From the NCBI GenBank assembly GCA_947489585.1, contig CANLEE010000012.1, positions 62,001-126,000 on the forward strand: 64,000 nucleotides of DNA, written 5' to 3'. Positions 51,196-59,439 of the stretch are shown here, in pieces. Below the pieces are notes generated by a model. That model searched no databases, was not told the DNA's origin, and was given only the letters and a program-made list of their open reading frames with translations. A program made the position numbers and the translations under genes. Each line of letters begins with the position of its first letter. Position 1 is the stretch's first letter. This stretch comes from an uncultured Psychroserpens sp. GTDB lineage: Bacteria; Bacteroidota; Bacteroidia; Flavobacteriales; Flavobacteriaceae.

Positions 51196-53076
51196 TTATG
51201 CGGCAGATTTAATTTTAAATTCAAACATTACAGACGTTCCATTGTCATACTTCTCTTCCATAATGCCATTAAGCTGTTGGGTGAGAAGCTTAATTAATTG
51301 TGACCCAAACCCTGTTCCTTTTGATTGACTTTCAGTTGTTTTTCCAATGCCATTATCAATAACCTTCAAAGAGAGAATATTTGGGTTTGATTGCCTTAAA
51401 CTGATTTTTATTTTTCCTTTACTATCGTTTGGGAACGCATATTTTAAGGCATTTGTCAGAAGTTCATTAACAATAAGGCCAATAGGAACTGCAGTGTCTA
51501 CATCGAGATCTAATTGTTCCATGGCACATTCTACTTTAACTTTATTTTCAGCATTGAACGTATCCAAAATTCCATCGCTTAAATTAACAAAATAGTCTTT
51601 CATATCTATGCTTCCCAAATGTTCACCTTGATATAATTTTTGATGAATAATACCCATAGATTGAACGCGATTTTGACTAGCAATCATGGCATCTTTAGTT
51701 GCAGAATCTTCCAAATCAGCCGATTGCAACGAAATAAGGCTTTTTACTAATTCGAGATTGTTTTTCACACGATGATGAATTTCTCTCAAGAGCAATTCAT
51801 TTTGCTGGTTTTTTGTATCTAATTCAGTGTTTAGTGTTTCTAACAGTTGACTTCGTTTCTGGTTTTTGCGATAATTATAAAATAACCCAAACAGAATAAT
51901 TGCTAATAAAGATGTTAGAATGACATAAAGAATTTTTGTGCGTTTTTGTTGATTTATTGTTTCATCCTGAAATAAAATGGTTGCATTTTTTTGACCAACT
52001 TCGTATTTAGCTTGTGCTTCAGTTTCTAAACTCAAAATGATATTGTCCTTGTATAATTCTAGTTCAGAAGCATATAATTGATGATAATATAAAGCTAACT
52101 TAAGTTCACCCAGCGATTCATAAATTTCAGCAACATGCATGTAGTTTTCCCATAAATTTCTTGTTCTCCCTGTTCTCTTTATAAGATCAATGGCTTGTAG
52201 GTTATAAGGCAATGCTTCTTTGTATTTACCTTGCATGACATATACATGACCTATGTTTCCTAGTGAAGGGATTAAATACCTTTCCAGACCTAATGCCATG
52301 GAATTGTCGAAATTGGCTTCGTAATCAGCAATGGCTTCTTGATAGCGATCCATATATTTATAGATATTACCTCTCCAATTAATTGATGCCATCATGGGTA
52401 TTCCAGTTTCACCAAATTCTTTATAAATATCTATTGAAGCATTTATTGATTCTAGAGCATTTTTTAAATCGGATCCAGAAAATAATTGGCTATTAGCTTT
52501 AAAGCGGTAACTGAGTGCTAAATCTTTTTTGGCATTAATTTTCTTTTGAATTACTATTGCTTGGTTACAGTATTTTATCGCTTCATCATAATTGTTTTCA
52601 TAGTACAATAAGTCTCCAATATGGGCATAACATTGCGCTAATCCTTTTTGATTATTCAAGTTTTCGTAAAGTTCTAAAGCTTTATAAGTATATATTTTTG
52701 CTTGATTGTAATCTGCTTTTACCGTATAGACAGTCTTAAGATCTAAAAATGAACTCGCTAATTCTTGCACATTGTTTTGTTGCGCATAAATGTCTTTAAC
52801 TTTATTATAATAATATACAGCCGAGTCTATTTTAGAATATTCTTTATGATAGAATGCTAAATATTTATAGGATAAAGCTAATGTTTTTTGGTTATTTGAT
52901 TCTTTTGAAAGTAAAACAGCTTTTCTAGAATTGACACCTAATTCAGTAGAATCTTTTAAGCTGTTTACATGCGTTTCTAGCCAACCCATTAGACTATCTA
53001 ATTTGGTTGGATCTGAATTTTGATTAAAGATAATAAGTGTACTAAGTACAAATAAAAGTGTCAACAATTTAATCAT
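51196..53076 (-). CDS. TPR-containing sensor histidine kinase (HisKA_2)
   Basis: 626 residues from the ATG at 53076; the TTG five codons upstream is less likely. Signal peptide at the N-terminus, a TPR array from about 65 to 345 (repeats such as QCYAHIGDLLYYENNYDEAIKYCNQAI), a membrane helix near 384-400 (LYVILTSLLAIILFGLFY) and a coiled coil. The HisKA_2 domain has EIHHRVKNNLELVKSLISLQ, with His435 as the probable acceptor. The HATPase domain follows (IVNELLTNALKYAFP, DNGIGK, GTGFGSQLIKLL). It phosphorylates the adjacent LytTR regulator. Signal unknown. Confidence 0.92.
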   Translation of the reverse strand: MIKLLTLLFVLSTLIIFNQNSDPTKLDSLMGWLETHVNSLKDSTELGVNSRKAVLLSKESNNQKTLALSYKYLAFYHKEYSKIDSAVYYYNKVKDIYAQQNNVQELASSFLDLKTVYTVKADYNQAKIYTYKALELYENLNNQKGLAQCYAHIGDLLYYENNYDEAIKYCNQAIVIQKKINAKKDLALSYRFKANSQLFSGSDLKNALESINASIDIYKEFGETGIPMMASINWRGNIYKYMDRYQEAIADYEANFDNSMALGLERYLIPSLGNIGHVYVMQGKYKEALPYNLQAIDLIKRTGRTRNLWENYMHVAEIYESLGELKLALYYHQLYASELELYKDNIILSLETEAQAKYEVGQKNATILFQDETINQQKRTKILYVILTSLLAIILFGLFYNYRKNQKRSQLLETLNTELDTKNQQNELLLREIHHRVKNNLELVKSLISLQSADLEDSATKDAMIASQNRVQSMGIIHQKLYQGEHLGSIDMKDYFVNLSDGILDTFNAENKVKVECAMEQLDLDVDTAVPIGLIVNELLTNALKYAFPNDSKGKIKISLRQSNPNILSLKVIDNGIGKTTESQSKGTGFGSQLIKLLTQQLNGIMEEKYDNGTSVMFEFKIKSAA

Positions 53077-53304
53077 AAGTCTTCTCAACAATAGCTAAAT
53101 AAAAGACTTTAGGGTAAGCTAAAGATAGTAAATATATACTTACAATTTTAACATTACCTTAACTAAAGCAAAACAAAGCTTTTAAAGTTTGAAATCTTGT
53201 TGATATTCTTATTAAGCAGCAGACTTGACTTTATATTAATTTCAGTTTTGCCTTAACTGTTTTTTGGAAATTGTCTTCTGAGGATAAACAGTGCTTTTTT
53301 ATCT

Positions 53305-54510
53305 CTATAGCGTAATCTCTATTTGATTATTCAATATATCATCAAAAGTTTCTCGTTTTCTAATGAGATGGGCTTTTTTATTATGCCATAGAACTTCTGC
53401 AGGACGATAACGTGAATTATAGTTAGAAGCCATAGAGTAGCAATAGGCTCCTGCATTTTTAAATGCTAAAATATCATCTTCATTAATTTCTGTAATACGT
53501 CTGTTATTTGCAAAAGTATCTGTTTCGCAAATGTAGCCTACAACCGAGTAAAAACGTTCACGACCCTTTGGGTTAGAAATATTTATAATTTCGTGTTGCG
53601 AACCATAAAGCATGGGTCTAATTAAATGATTAAACCCAGAGTCTACTTGAGCAAACACAGTAGATGTTGTTTGCTTTACTACATTAACTTTTGTCAAGAA
53701 ATAACCAGCTTCGCTGACTAAGAATTTTCCAGGTTCAAAAGCTAGAGTTAATTGCTTTCCGTAGGCTTTGCAAAATGCGTTAAAACGCTTAGATAATTTT
53801 TCGCCTAATTCTTCAACATTGGTTTCAATATCTCCTGCTTTATAAGGGACTTTAAATCCAGAACCAAAATCGATAAAATCTAGATTTTTAAAATGTTTAG
53901 CGGTGTCAAATAAAATTTCACTAGCATATAAGAACACATCAATATCTAGAATATCACTACCTGTATGCATGTGAATACCATTGATATTCATTTTTGTATT
54001 TTCTACGATTCTCAATAAATGTGGAATTTGATGTATTGAAATCCCAAACTTACTATCAATATGACCTACAGAAATATTCGTGTTTCCACCTGCCATCACA
54101 TGTGGATTAATTCGAATACAAACAGGTACTTTTGGATGTTTTGTTCCAAACTGTTCTAATACCGAAAGATTATCGATATTAATTTGAACACCAAGTTTGG
54201 CTGCTTTTTCTATTTCCGCAAGAGAAACACCATTAGGTGTAAATATAATTTGCTCAGGCTTGAAACCAGCTTTTAATCCCAATTGTACTTCTTGTATCGA
54301 AACCGTATCTAACCCAGAGCCTAATTGATTAAACAACTTTAATACCGAAATGTTAGATAAGGCTTTGACCGCATAGTTTAATTTTAATTGCTTGACCTTT
54401 CCAAATGCTGATGTTAAACGTTTATACTGAAACTTAATTTTTTCAGCATCATAAACATAAATAGGACTTCCGTAGTCCTTAGCAATTTGTAATAAGGTGT
54501 TTTGTTCCAT
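53305..54510 (-). CDS. lysA: Diaminopimelate decarboxylase
   Basis: 401 residues. PLP lysine in LNYAVKALSNISVLK, the HxGS phosphate-site motif in GIHMHTGSDI, GSGFKVPY, FEPGKFLV, and the active-site cysteine loop CETDTFANNR. It removes CO2 from meso-diaminopimelate to make lysine. It is monocistronic and divergent from the ACT-domain gene, another part of aspartate-family amino acid metabolism. Confidence 0.96.
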   Translation of the reverse strand: MEQNTLLQIAKDYGSPIYVYDAEKIKFQYKRLTSAFGKVKQLKLNYAVKALSNISVLKLFNQLGSGLDTVSIQEVQLGLKAGFKPEQIIFTPNGVSLAEIEKAAKLGVQINIDNLSVLEQFGTKHPKVPVCIRINPHVMAGGNTNISVGHIDSKFGISIHQIPHLLRIVENTKMNINGIHMHTGSDILDIDVFLYASEILFDTAKHFKNLDFIDFGSGFKVPYKAGDIETNVEELGEKLSKRFNAFCKAYGKQLTLAFEPGKFLVSEAGYFLTKVNVVKQTTSTVFAQVDSGFNHLIRPMLYGSQHEIINISNPKGRERFYSVVGYICETDTFANNRRITEINEDDILAFKNAGAYCYSMASNYNSRYRPAEVLWHNKKAHLIRKRETFDDILNNQIEITL

Positions 54511-54544
54511 TGTTTAATTCTTAAAATTCATTATATCTAATGAG

Positions 54545-54552
54545 CAAAAATA
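54545..54552 (-). promoter_or_regulatory. -7 promoter element of lysA
   Basis: TATTTTTG on the minus strand matches TAnnTTTG, 34 bases upstream of the lysA ATG. No -33 TTG is found at the usual distance. Confidence 0.5.
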
Positions 54553-54627
54553 AATGTAATCCTTTGTTAAAACATGAAAATAAAAAAATATTGCTATTTT
54601 TACACAAAATGTTAGATAGTTAACAAA

Positions 54628-55284
54628 TTGAAAACCATAGCCTCCTGTGTAGAAGATATCATTGTGTCAAGCCCTTTTTTAGAAGAAGGACTGTCACGAC
54701 AAATAATTAATTTTTCAGCCTTAGCTAAAGATTTGAACGCTCCTATTTCAGAGATGTTACGTAAACCTGTAAAGGATGGTGCAATAATGATGGCCTTACG
54801 ACGATATCAACAACCTTTGCATCTTGAAAACTCTGTTCGTTTAAAAAAGGTTTTTAAAAATTTGGGCGATATTACAGTGCGTTCAAATTTAAGTGATTTT
54901 ACATTTCAAAATTCAAAAACCCTAATACATAGCCATTCACAAATTTTAGAAAAAATTAGTGCTAATCATCAAATATTTTATGCGTTTACTCGTGGTATGT
55001 TTGAAAGTAATATTATCATCTCAACTTCTGAAAAGGATAGTATTTTAAAAGCGTTTGAAAATGAGACACAAATTGGATTGCAAGATAAATTGTCAGCAAT
55101 CAGTATTTATTTGCCAAAAGGAAATTCTAAAATTGCCGGCTTATATTATCAAATTTTTAAGCGCTTAGCTTGGGAGAATATTACACTATATGAAGTCGTT
55201 TCTACTACTAATGAGTTTACAATTGTGGTTGAAGACTATTTGGTTGACAAAGCATTTTCTGTAATTAAACACTTAAGAGACTAA
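54628..55284 (+). CDS. ACT-domain protein related to the aspartokinase regulatory part
   Basis: 218 residues from a TTG start, with no ATG before a conserved N-terminus (KTIASCVEDIIVSSPFLEEGL). The first 70 residues are helical (winged-helix-like). Then comes a beta/alpha module (TVRSNLSDFTF, FYAFTRGMFESNIIIS) and an ACT-type segment at the end (SAISIYLPKGNSKIAGLYYQIFKRLAWENITLYEVVSTTNEFTIVVEDYLVDKAFSVIK). It lacks the catalytic kinase domain of aspartate kinase. It is divergent from lysA, so it may modulate lysine synthesis; this is inference from position. Confidence 0.8.
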   Translation: MKTIASCVEDIIVSSPFLEEGLSRQIINFSALAKDLNAPISEMLRKPVKDGAIMMALRRYQQPLHLENSVRLKKVFKNLGDITVRSNLSDFTFQNSKTLIHSHSQILEKISANHQIFYAFTRGMFESNIIISTSEKDSILKAFENETQIGLQDKLSAISIYLPKGNSKIAGLYYQIFKRLAWENITLYEVVSTTNEFTIVVEDYLVDKAFSVIKHLRD

Positions 55285-55366
55285 GAGGTCAAGGAGCATA
55301 AAAATTGATGGTTGCGTAGTTTTTATTTGGCGAAATTAAAAGAGTTTAAATCAATAATAAAAACTA

Positions 55367-55397
55367 TTGGTAATAACCTTTAGGATGTTTATTTTTG
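55367..55397 (+). promoter_or_regulatory. Full Bacteroidota promoter of sucC
   Basis: TTG (55367-55369), a 20-base spacer and TATTTTTG (55390-55397). The leader to the sucC ATG is about 67 bases. Confidence 0.65.
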
Positions 55398-55467
55398 TGG
55401 CTGAAACTAATACTGAAAAATGACTTCGGAAAACTAATCGAAGCCAAACCATAAATTTCAAAACCAA

Positions 55468-56658
55468 ATGAATTTACACGAATATCAAGGAAAAGAATTA
55501 TTAAGCAGTTTTGGCGTACGTATTCAACGTGGTATCGTTGCGCAAAATGCTGATGAAGCAGTTGCAGCAGCTAAGAAATTAACTGAGGATACAGGTACAG
55601 GTTGGCATGTTATTAAAGCTCAAGTTCACGCAGGTGGTCGAGGAAAAGGTGGCGGAGTTAAATTGGCTAAAAGCTTAGATGATGTTAAAACCATTGCTGG
55701 TCAAATCATAGGAATGGATTTGGTAACACCTCAAACGTCTGCTGAAGGAAAGCGAGTGCATCAAGTTTTAGTAGCTGAAGATGTTTATTATCCTGGAGAT
55801 TCTGAGCCAGAAGAATATTATATGTCTGTACTGTTAAATCGTAGTAATGGCCGTAATATGATTATGTATTCTACTGAAGGCGGAATGGATATTGAAACCG
55901 TAGCCGAAGAAACACCACATTTGATTTTCACAGAAGAGATTGATCCTGCAACTGGAATTTTACCATTCCAAGCACGTAAAGTTGCTTTTAACTTAGGATT
56001 ATCTGGTGCTGCATTTAAAGACATGACAAAATTTGTAACGTCTTTATATACAGCTTATGTAAAATCTGATTCCTCATTATTTGAAATCAACCCAGTTTTA
56101 AAGACCAGTGATGATAAAATTATGGCCGTAGATGCTAAAGTTTCTTTAGATGACAATGCCTTATTTAGACATAAAGACTTAGCTGCATTACGTGATTTAC
56201 GTGAGGAAAATCCAATTGAAGTTGAAGCCGGAGAGATGGGATTAAATTATGTTGATCTTGATGGTAATGTTGGTTGTATGGTAAATGGAGCAGGATTAGC
56301 AATGGCAACAATGGATTTAATTAAACAAGCAGGAGGTGAGCCAGCTAACTTTTTAGATGTAGGTGGAACTGCCGATGCAGCTCGTGTTGAAGCGGCTTTT
56401 CAAATTATTTTAAAAGATCCAGCTGTAAAAGCAATTTTGATTAATATTTTTGGTGGTATCGTTCGCTGTGATCGTGTTGCTCAAGGTGTTATTGATGCCT
56501 ATAAAAATATGGGAACTATTAATGTGCCAATTATTGTACGTTTACAAGGTACCAATGCTGATATCGCTAAAGAATTAATTGATAACTCTGGATTAGATGT
56601 ATTAAGTGCTACTGAGTTTCAAGAAGCTGCAGATAAAGTACAAACGGTTTTAGCATAA
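55468..56658 (+). CDS. sucC: Succinyl-CoA synthetase beta subunit (ADP-forming)
   Basis: 396 residues. N-terminal ATP-grasp (MNLHEYQGKELLSSFGV, VIKAQVHAGGRGKGGGVKLA, FEINPVLKT) and the C-terminal CoA-ligase-like part (GNVGCMVNGAGLAMATMDLIK, GGEPANFLDVGGTADA, FGGIVRCDRVAQGVI). Together with SucD (not in the window) it makes succinate and ATP from succinyl-CoA in the TCA cycle. It is a single gene between a strong promoter and a strong terminator. Confidence 0.97.
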   Translation: MNLHEYQGKELLSSFGVRIQRGIVAQNADEAVAAAKKLTEDTGTGWHVIKAQVHAGGRGKGGGVKLAKSLDDVKTIAGQIIGMDLVTPQTSAEGKRVHQVLVAEDVYYPGDSEPEEYYMSVLLNRSNGRNMIMYSTEGGMDIETVAEETPHLIFTEEIDPATGILPFQARKVAFNLGLSGAAFKDMTKFVTSLYTAYVKSDSSLFEINPVLKTSDDKIMAVDAKVSLDDNALFRHKDLAALRDLREENPIEVEAGEMGLNYVDLDGNVGCMVNGAGLAMATMDLIKQAGGEPANFLDVGGTADAARVEAAFQIILKDPAVKAILINIFGGIVRCDRVAQGVIDAYKNMGTINVPIIVRLQGTNADIAKELIDNSGLDVLSATEFQEAADKVQTVLA

Positions 56659-56678
56659 GAAGACCGTATTCATATATC

Positions 56679-56709
56679 AAAAAAGCTCCTAGTTTTAGGA
56701 GCTTTTTTT
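56679..56709 (+). terminator. Terminator of sucC
   Basis: A 13-bp perfect stem (AAAAAAGCTCCTA and complement) around a four-base GTTT loop, with a T7 tail. It begins 20 bases after the sucC stop. Confidence 0.88.
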
Positions 56710-56759
56710 GTTTGTAAGAGTGTTTTTCAGTAATTTACATAGACTAAAATCCATCAGTT

Positions 56760-57176
56760 ATGAAAAATGTACTCGTATTATTTCTTTCTCTTTTTCTCGT
56801 AGTTTCGTGTTCAAGCGACGATGACAATCAAAATGGAGATGCACAATCCGAACTTATTGGAACGTGGAAATTATCTGAAATATATCTTAATCCAGGAGAT
56901 GGATCTGGTGATTTTATTCCTGTAGCTGCTGATGACAATAAAACAATCACCTTTGCCACTGACGGAACGATTTCATCAAATGCAGACTTGTGCTTTTTGT
57001 TTTCAGAATCTGGAGAGCCATCTAGCGGTGTATTCTCAGAAGAAGACATGACCATTTCTGTTGAAGGCTGTTTTGTAAATATTTCTCCTGCAGGAATTGA
57101 GATTGTTGATTCTAACTTAATTATCAGCTATGCTCTTATTGAAATTTCTCAAGAAAAATATATTAAGATCGACTAA
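56760..57176 (+). CDS. Lipocalin-like lipoprotein
   Basis: 138 residues. Lipoprotein signal peptide ending LVVSC, then SSDDDNQNGD. This Ser-Asp-Asp-Asp run just after the cysteine resembles the lipoprotein export signal for surface display in flavobacteria. The rest is a compact beta barrel: LIGTWKLSEIYLNPG, KTITFATDGTISS, LCFLFSES, EDMTISVEGCFVNISPAG, the usual lipocalin-like pattern of Bacteroidota. Likely surface-exposed; ligand unknown. Confidence 0.83.
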   Translation: MKNVLVLFLSLFLVVSCSSDDDNQNGDAQSELIGTWKLSEIYLNPGDGSGDFIPVAADDNKTITFATDGTISSNADLCFLFSESGEPSSGVFSEEDMTISVEGCFVNISPAGIEIVDSNLIISYALIEISQEKYIKID

Positions 57177-57255
57177 GAATAATACCTGTAAGTGTAAGTT
57201 ACTATTCATTTCCTAAGACTTGATATGGTCTTCTAGTTTTTGCGATAATGATAAT

Positions 57256-57498
57256 TTAAGGTTTCCTTTTTTGTGGCTTTGGCATTGGACCACGTAAATG
57301 AATAATTAATCCGTTAAGAAAGTTTCTTAAAATTTGATCGCCACACTCCATATAATTTGGATGATCTTCACGTCTAAACATTGCATTTAGCTCACTTTTG
57401 GAAACTCTAAAATCGACGAGAGCCAAAATTTTTATAATATCATCATCACGTAATTTATGTGCGACTCTAAGTTTTTTAAATATATCGTTATTAGTCAT
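57256..57498 (-). CDS. DUF1456 (YehS-like) protein
   Basis: 80 residues. One DUF1456 helical unit: NNDIFKKLRVAHKLRDDDIIKILAL, then FRVSKSELNAMFRREDHPNYMECGDQILRNFLNGLIIHLRGP. The classical YehS has two such units; this one has a single unit and a basic tail (KPQKRKP). The function is unknown. It starts 19 bases downstream of the esterase gene on the same strand. Confidence 0.87.
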   Translation of the reverse strand: MTNNDIFKKLRVAHKLRDDDIIKILALVDFRVSKSELNAMFRREDHPNYMECGDQILRNFLNGLIIHLRGPMPKPQKRKP

Positions 57499-57517
57499 TT
57501 TTAGTGTATGGTATTTA

Positions 57518-58336
57518 TTAGTTCTTAATATTTGATGTCATAAGCCATTGAAATACTTCTGGAAAGTTTGAACTCCAAAGGGCTTCATTGTGTTCGCCTC
57601 CTTCTATGATTTTATTTTGAATATGTTCAGATCTGACACCTTTCTTTAACAATAAGGCTACCATTTTTTCTTGGTTAGGCACCATCGTTTCACTTTCTTT
57701 ATCTCCTGATAAAAAGAAAAATTTTGAAGTTTCAGGTATTTCAGCAACAGAAACCAAATCATATATACCAGTGTTTATCCAAAATGCAGGTGATAAAATA
57801 CCAGCCTTGCTAAAGGTACTCGGATATTTAATAGTAGCGTAAAATGCCATTAATCCACCAAGTGAGGAACCAAAAATTGCAGTATGCTGAGCTTCTGGTT
57901 TTGTTCTATAAGTGATATCGATATGTGGTTTAATGGTATGCATTATAAATTGCATAAATGTATCACCTTTTCCACCACCATACTTTTCATGTGGATAAGG
58001 TGTCAATTCTTCTAAGCGTTTATCGTTTCCATGTTCAATTCCAATAATGATTGCTTCTTTGTCTTTTAAAGTATCTAAATATTCGTCTATTTTCCATTCA
58101 CCTACATATGAAGTTTTAGCATCAAACAAATTTTGAGCATCAAACATATAGATAACAGGATATGTTTTTTCTGAAGTGTGATACGATTTAGGTGTATAAA
58201 CCCAAATGGTTTTATGTGTTTCAAGTTGAGGCGCTTCAATTTTAAATGTTGAAACTTGTTTAGAAGCTGTACTCTGTGCGTTAATTGTTAGAAAAGTGAA
58301 AAGTAGTAATAAGGTAAGAAAAACTGTTTTTTTCAT
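57518..58336 (-). CDS. Secreted Fes/IroE-like esterase (alpha/beta hydrolase)
   Basis: 272 residues from the ATG at 58336. Signal peptide ending TINAQ. The fold is that of the esterase D/Fes group: HKTIWVYTPKSYHTSEKTYPVIYMFDAQNLFD near the N-terminus, nucleophile elbow IFGSSLGGLMAFY (Ser158), an FFLSGDKESE loop supplying the acid, and the catalytic His in EGGEHNEALW. It probably hydrolyses ester substrates, such as siderophore or lipid esters, in the periplasm. It is followed by the DUF1456 gene. Confidence 0.87.
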   Translation of the reverse strand: MKKTVFLTLLLLFTFLTINAQSTASKQVSTFKIEAPQLETHKTIWVYTPKSYHTSEKTYPVIYMFDAQNLFDAKTSYVGEWKIDEYLDTLKDKEAIIIGIEHGNDKRLEELTPYPHEKYGGGKGDTFMQFIMHTIKPHIDITYRTKPEAQHTAIFGSSLGGLMAFYATIKYPSTFSKAGILSPAFWINTGIYDLVSVAEIPETSKFFFLSGDKESETMVPNQEKMVALLLKKGVRSEHIQNKIIEGGEHNEALWSSNFPEVFQWLMTSNIKN

Positions 58337-58386
58337 GTTCAAATCGATTAAAACGAAAGTACATAAAATTTAATAATTATATCATA

Positions 58387-58436
58387 TGCAGTTCATCGAT
58401 AATAAATTTTTAATACCAAAAAATCGATGAACTGCA
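58387..58436. repeat. 14-bp perfect inverted repeat between divergent genes
   Basis: Arms TGCAGTTCATCGAT (58387-58400) and ATCGATGAACTGCA (58423-58436), 22-base AT-rich loop. It lies midway between the starts of the esterase and TerB-like genes, so it cannot be a normal terminator for either. An operator or a small hairpin-forming element is more likely. Confidence 0.55.
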
Positions 58437-58504
58437 CACTGTTTTTAAGTAATTAAAAATCAGTTAGTTATGATTAATTTTAGTGTAATAGTAAGAAAAG
58501 TACG

Positions 58505-59008
58505 ATGAATGACACTTTATTTTTCGATGAGCTACAGATTATCAAGGATTATAACCTAAACAAACCTATTAAATTTATAAAACTAAAAATCATGAATCCC
58601 TCTCATATGATAAATCGTGTAGAAAAACTGAGTTTACTATCCGAAATGATAGCCTTCGCACAGAAAGACGAAAATATAAAATCCATTGAATATAAATTTC
58701 TAGCTAGTATTGCTAGACAATTAGAAATTTCAAAAGAAGATTTTGATTATTTATTTGAACATCCAGTAACCTATGTGCATTTAAAAACACATAGTGAACG
58801 TATTGTACAATTTCACAGATTAGTATTATTAATGAATTTAGATCAAAACATTTCAAGTAAGGAATTAGTGAAACTTCACAATTTTGGATTGCGAATGGGA
58901 CTAAGTCATGAATCTATAAATCGCGTTTTGGATTTAATGGACAGTTTTCCAAATAAAATTGTACCACCAGATTTCTTGATAGATATATTTAAAGTTCAGT
59001 ATAATTAA
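58505..59008 (+). CDS. TerB-like protein
   Basis: 167 residues; a shorter form from the ATG at 58592 is possible and would remove an unrelated first 29 residues. The core (LSLLSEMIAFAQKDENIKSIEYKFLASIARQLEISKEDFDYLFEH) resembles the TerB/co-chaperone helical fold with its metal-binding acidic residue pattern. Named TerB proteins are linked to tellurite resistance and stress, but this stand-alone copy need not share that role. It ends by overlapping the AHSA1 gene's stop by four bases. Confidence 0.72.
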   Translation: MNDTLFFDELQIIKDYNLNKPIKFIKLKIMNPSHMINRVEKLSLLSEMIAFAQKDENIKSIEYKFLASIARQLEISKEDFDYLFEHPVTYVHLKTHSERIVQFHRLVLLMNLDQNISSKELVKLHNFGLRMGLSHESINRVLDLMDSFPNKIVPPDFLIDIFKVQYN

Positions 59009-59439
59009 TTAGTAAGATATTTGGCTAAACTATCTTTTATAAAGTAGTTCCAACCAGCAATACAACTTTCTCGTTTAAATTCTGGAATATTGTCAGGAAA
59101 GTCTTCAATAACTTCAGCAGTTAATGTCAATACTGTTTGATTGTTTTCTTCAGTTAATTCAAATGTAACAACCGAATCGCCTTTATAATTTTTATAATTC
59201 CAGCGATATACAATTTTTTTTAAAAGAATGACTTCGGTTATTTCCCATACATGCGGAAATATTCTATCCTCAGATGCGACACTAAATTCAGTTTTAAAAC
59301 CAACTTTTGGTTCAAAATCTGGAATATTATCAAAAAACCATTGTCGCATATCTTCTACGTTTGTTATTGCTTTCCAAAGATGTGATTTAGAGCAATCAAA
59401 TACATGGCTTACCTGTATTGGCCCTTCTGAAATTTTCAT
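59005..59439 (-). CDS. AHSA1/SRPBCC domain protein
   Basis: 144 residues. START-like fold of the AHSA1 (activator of Hsp90 ATPase-like) type: SHVFDCSKSHLWKAITNVEDMRQWFFDNIPDFEPKVGFKTEF, ITEVILLKKIVYRWNYKNYKGDSVVTFELTEENNQTVLTLT and a C-terminal helix ending AKYLTN. It is probably a lipid- or ligand-binding cytosolic protein. It is translationally coupled to uvrB (four-base overlap), perhaps only as a read-through partner. Confidence 0.88.
   Translation of the reverse strand: MKISEGPIQVSHVFDCSKSHLWKAITNVEDMRQWFFDNIPDFEPKVGFKTEFSVASEDRIFPHVWEITEVILLKKIVYRWNYKNYKGDSVVTFELTEENNQTVLTLTAEVIEDFPDNIPEFKRESCIAGWNYFIKDSLAKYLTN

Noticed and set aside
55317..55366. Inverted repeat TAGTTTTTATT/AATAAAAACTA between the ACT gene and sucC
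   Set aside because: Almost entirely A/T arms with a 28-base loop; likely chance, and no T tail to act as terminator.
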